A stretch of DNA of 5,664 nt from CAZRVH01 sp964624905. Lineage in GTDB: Bacteria; Patescibacteriota; Gracilibacteria; Peribacterales; Peribacteraceae. Shown piece after piece: positions 3,227-5,664 of this stretch. The stretch spans positions 1-5,664 of the forward strand of contig CAZUYK010000024.1 of NCBI GenBank assembly GCA_964624905.1. Reading direction: 5' to 3'. A program made the translations under genes and the position numbers. The number at the start of each line of letters is the position of its first letter. Positions within the stretch are counted from its first letter, which is position 1. Below the pieces are notes generated by a model. The model was not told where the DNA came from and did not search any database. It saw only the letters and a list, made by a program, of their open reading frames with translations.

Positions 3227-5664
3227 TTACTCGGCCTCCTCTTCCTCGGCCGCGGCGGCTGCCTCGGCTTCGGCCTCGAAGCGCTTGCGGTACACCTCTC
3301 CCGTCGGGATGAGGCGTCCGATGATCACGTTTTCCTTCAAGCCCGCGAGCATGTCGATCTTGCGGGTCGTGGCGGCGTCGACGAGGACGCGGATCGTTTC
3401 CTGGAAGGAAGCGCCGGAGAGCCAGCTGTCCGTCGCGAGGGCGACGCGGGTGATACCCAGAAGGAGCTGCTCGTACGTGGCGGCCTTGGCCTTGCCCTTC
3501 GTTTCCTTGGTGATGCGATCGTTCTCGTAATCGACTTCGCCCTTGTCGGCGACTTCGCCGGACAGGAAGTTCGTGTCGCCGGCGTCGGAGACGCGGATCT
3601 TCGAGAACATCTTGCGGACGATGATTTCCAAGTGCTTGTCGTTGATCGTCTGTCCCTGGGAAGCGTAGATGTGCTGCACTTCCTGGACTACGTAGTTCTG
3701 GACGGCGTAGACGCCCTTCTTCTCAAGCAAGTCCTGGAGGTTGAAGTGACCCATGTTGAACGGATCTCCCACCGCCACCTTGCTTCCGTTCTTCACGACG
3801 ATCGAATCGCGCGGTCCGAACTGGTAGGCGCGCTCCTGGAGGTCGAAGTGCTTCACGCGGATGATCGCATCCGTCGCTTCGGTGATCTGTCCTGCGAATT
3901 CGGCGCGGACGACCGACTTGTCGAACCTGGACTTCGCCAAGATCTGGCGCTCGGTGACCTTCTCGCCCTTTCCGACCGTAAGCTCGAATCCTGCGAGGAG
4001 ACGGTACACGTCCTCACCCGGCTCCTCTTCATGCACGGTAACCGTCGTCTTGCCTCCGGCGTGGCTGACCTTCACGGTGCCCGCGATATCGGACAGCTGG
4101 GCGCTGGTGCGCGGGTTGCGTGCTTCGAACAATTCTTCTACGCGGGTAAGACCCTGCGTGATGTCTGCTCCTTCTGCGACTCCTCCCATGTGGAAGGTAC
4201 GCATGGTGAGCTGCGTTCCCGGTTCTCCGATGGACTGCGCGGCAATGATACCGACCGGCGTTCCGATCTTGACCGTCTTGTTGTTTCCAAGGTCGCGTCC
4301 GTAACACTTCACGCAAATACCCGAGCGGGTCTTGCAGGTCATGACGGAGCGGAGGTCGACTTCCTGGATGTCGTGCTTCTTGAAGAGGTCGATCATGTCG
4401 GCGTCGATTTCCTCGTTATGCTTGGCGATCGTCTCGCCGTTGATGACGATATCGTGAGCGAGAACGCGTCCGAAGATGCGGTTCTCAAACTTCTCCCCGA
4501 TGCGCTCGGACTCAACGACCGTGATGCGGTGGCTTTCCTCGGCTCCGCAGTCTTCCTCGCGGATGACGATGTCCTGCACGGCGTCGACGAGGCGGCGCGT
4601 GAGGTAACCTGCTTCGGCGGTCTTAAGAGCGGTATCGGACTTACCCTTGCGTCCTCCGTGCGTCGCGATGAAGTACTCGAGAACGGAGAATCCGTCCTTC
4701 AGGTTGGACTGGATCGGAAGTTCGATGGTGCGTCCGGACGGGTTGGCAACGAGTCCCTTCATACCTCCGAGCTGCGTGACCTGGCCCCAGTTTCCGCGGG
4801 CGCCGGAGTCGATCACGTACGTGATGTCGTTTTCCGGTTCCGTAAGGAACTTCTTGATCATGGCATTGGACACCTGGTTCTTCGTGTCGGACCAGATGCG
4901 GATGGCGTGGTTGTAGCGTTCGTCGGCGGTGATGAATCCCTTCCAGTAGTAGTTGTTCATCATGCGGATCTTCTCGTTGGCCTCCGCGAGGAGCGTCTTG
5001 TATTCCTCCGGAACGAGGATGTCGGCGGAAGCGATGGACACTCCGGAGAGCGTGGCGTACTTGAATCCAACGTCCTTGATACGGTCTGCGAAGAGCACGG
5101 TCTCGTCCTCGCCGGCGATTTCCAACGCCTTGGCGATGAGGTTCGAAAGGGTCTTCTTCGTCAGGGCCTTCGTGATGCGGCCGAGTCCGGCAGGCATGAT
5201 CTCCTCGAAGCGCAGGCGTCCGACGGACGTCTCGACGAACGTGGAGTTGCCGCCTTCCATGACGCGCAGCTTGATCTTTGCCTGGAGGTCGACGATACCG
5301 TGGTCGAGTGCGAGGTACGCTTCATCGGGCGATCCGAACACCATTCCCTCCCCCTTCTTTCCGTCGTGGACCTGCGTGAGGAAGTAGCAACCGAGCACCA
5401 TGTCCTGGACCGGGTTGATGATCGGCTCTCCGGCGGACGGCTTGAGCACGTTGCGTGCGGACGACATGAGGTTCTTGGCCTCTTCCTGCGCCTTCTCGGA
5501 GAGGGGCACGTGGACGGCCATCTGGTCTCCGTCGAAGTCGGCGTTGAAAGCCGTGCAGGCGAGCGGGTGCAGCTGGATGGCAAGACCTTCGATAAGCGTC
5601 GGCTTGAAGGCCTGGATACCGAGGCGGTGCAGCGTCGGAGCGCGGTTGAGGAGGACGTACTTGT
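3227..5664 (-). CDS. rpoC: RNA polymerase beta' subunit, C-terminal 811 residues (5' end outside window)
   Basis: Beta' forms half of the RNA polymerase active-site cleft. Reading continues to the window edge; the ATG at 5521 is internal. In fragment numbering, the catalytic NADFDGD is at residues 40-46, with the three Mg-binding aspartates 42, 44 and 46. The bridge helix spans about 325-359 (ending ALKTAEAGYLTRRLV). The second zinc site has Cys372, Cys443, Cys450 and Cys453. The trigger loop contains QSIGEPGTQLTMRTFHMGG (476-494), directly followed by GVAEGADITQGLTRVEELFEAR, so the large SI3 insertion of E. coli is absent. The conserved C-terminus (SFQETIRVL, GLKENVIIGRLIP) is complete, followed by an Ala/Glu-rich tail. 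Between about 577 and 645 there seem to be some 60 residues more than in Bacillus. It is presumably preceded by rpoB and is closed by a terminator. Confidence 0.99.
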   Translation of the reverse strand, partial: KYVLLNRAPTLHRLGIQAFKPTLIEGLAIQLHPLACTAFNADFDGDQMAVHVPLSEKAQEEAKNLMSSARNVLKPSAGEPIINPVQDMVLGCYFLTQVHDGKKGEGMVFGSPDEAYLALDHGIVDLQAKIKLRVMEGGNSTFVETSVGRLRFEEIMPAGLGRITKALTKKTLSNLIAKALEIAGEDETVLFADRIKDVGFKYATLSGVSIASADILVPEEYKTLLAEANEKIRMMNNYYWKGFITADERYNHAIRIWSDTKNQVSNAMIKKFLTEPENDITYVIDSGARGNWGQVTQLGGMKGLVANPSGRTIELPIQSNLKDGFSVLEYFIATHGGRKGKSDTALKTAEAGYLTRRLVDAVQDIVIREEDCGAEESHRITVVESERIGEKFENRIFGRVLAHDIVINGETIAKHNEEIDADMIDLFKKHDIQEVDLRSVMTCKTRSGICVKCYGRDLGNNKTVKIGTPVGIIAAQSIGEPGTQLTMRTFHMGGVAEGADITQGLTRVEELFEARNPRTSAQLSDIAGTVKVSHAGGKTTVTVHEEEPGEDVYRLLAGFELTVGKGEKVTERQILAKSRFDKSVVRAEFAGQITEATDAIIRVKHFDLQERAYQFGPRDSIVVKNGSKVAVGDPFNMGHFNLQDLLEKKGVYAVQNYVVQEVQHIYASQGQTINDKHLEIIVRKMFSKIRVSDAGDTNFLSGEVADKGEVDYENDRITKETKGKAKAATYEQLLLGITRVALATDSWLSGASFQETIRVLVDAATTRKIDMLAGLKENVIIGRLIPTGEVYRKRFEAEAEAAAAAEEEEAE

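Overview
The window is bacterial. It carries the broken-up core of the RNA polymerase / str (streptomycin) ribosomal cluster, read on the minus strand. In transcription order this is the 3' two-thirds of rpoC, then rpsL (S12), then rpsG (S7), and after a gap of nearly 1.9 kb the first 76 codons of fusA (elongation factor G). The proteins are ordinary bacterial members of their families: the beta' fragment lacks the large trigger-loop insertion of gammaproteobacteria, and S12 is the longer, Bacillus-like form. TAA, TAG and TGA all look like stops, so the standard code fits. The short proteins, lack of Shine-Dalgarno (SD) sites before the ribosomal genes and small unrecognised genes would suit a candidate-phylum (Patescibacteria/CPR-like) genome, but that placement is a guess.

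Layout from right to left. rpoC occupies 5664-3227 and ends in a GNRA-loop terminator (3184-3207). A weak promoter and a leader hairpin (about 3057-3109) precede rpsL (3036-2608). A 38-nt C-rich spacer, G-rich on the plus strand, leads to rpsG (2569-2117). That operon ends in a terminator at 2071-2097. Next is a gene-free stretch (about 1808-2116) whose flanks are two strong 33-nt hairpins (1775-1807 and 2032-2064). It looks like a dispersed intergenic repeat, or what is left of one.

The centre of the window holds a small accessory block. A plus-strand membrane protein of 145 aa (1271-1708) has a strong SD, and a UUCG-loop terminator follows it. Diverging from it is a 65-aa predicted lipoprotein (1053-856, minus), with a near-consensus promoter, a strong SD and a bidirectional terminator (810-848). 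Beyond that, a textbook TTGACA-17-TATAAT promoter (659-687, minus) drives a possible 89-aa helical protein (620-351, minus). fusA has its own predicted promoter (291-319) and starts at 230.

The transcription and translation genes are therefore cut into at least three units, each with its own signals, where many bacteria have one operon. The inserted genes have no recognisable family. Their signals are clear enough that at least the lipoprotein and the membrane protein are probably real and expressed. No tRNA, rRNA, CRISPR array or transposase gene was seen.
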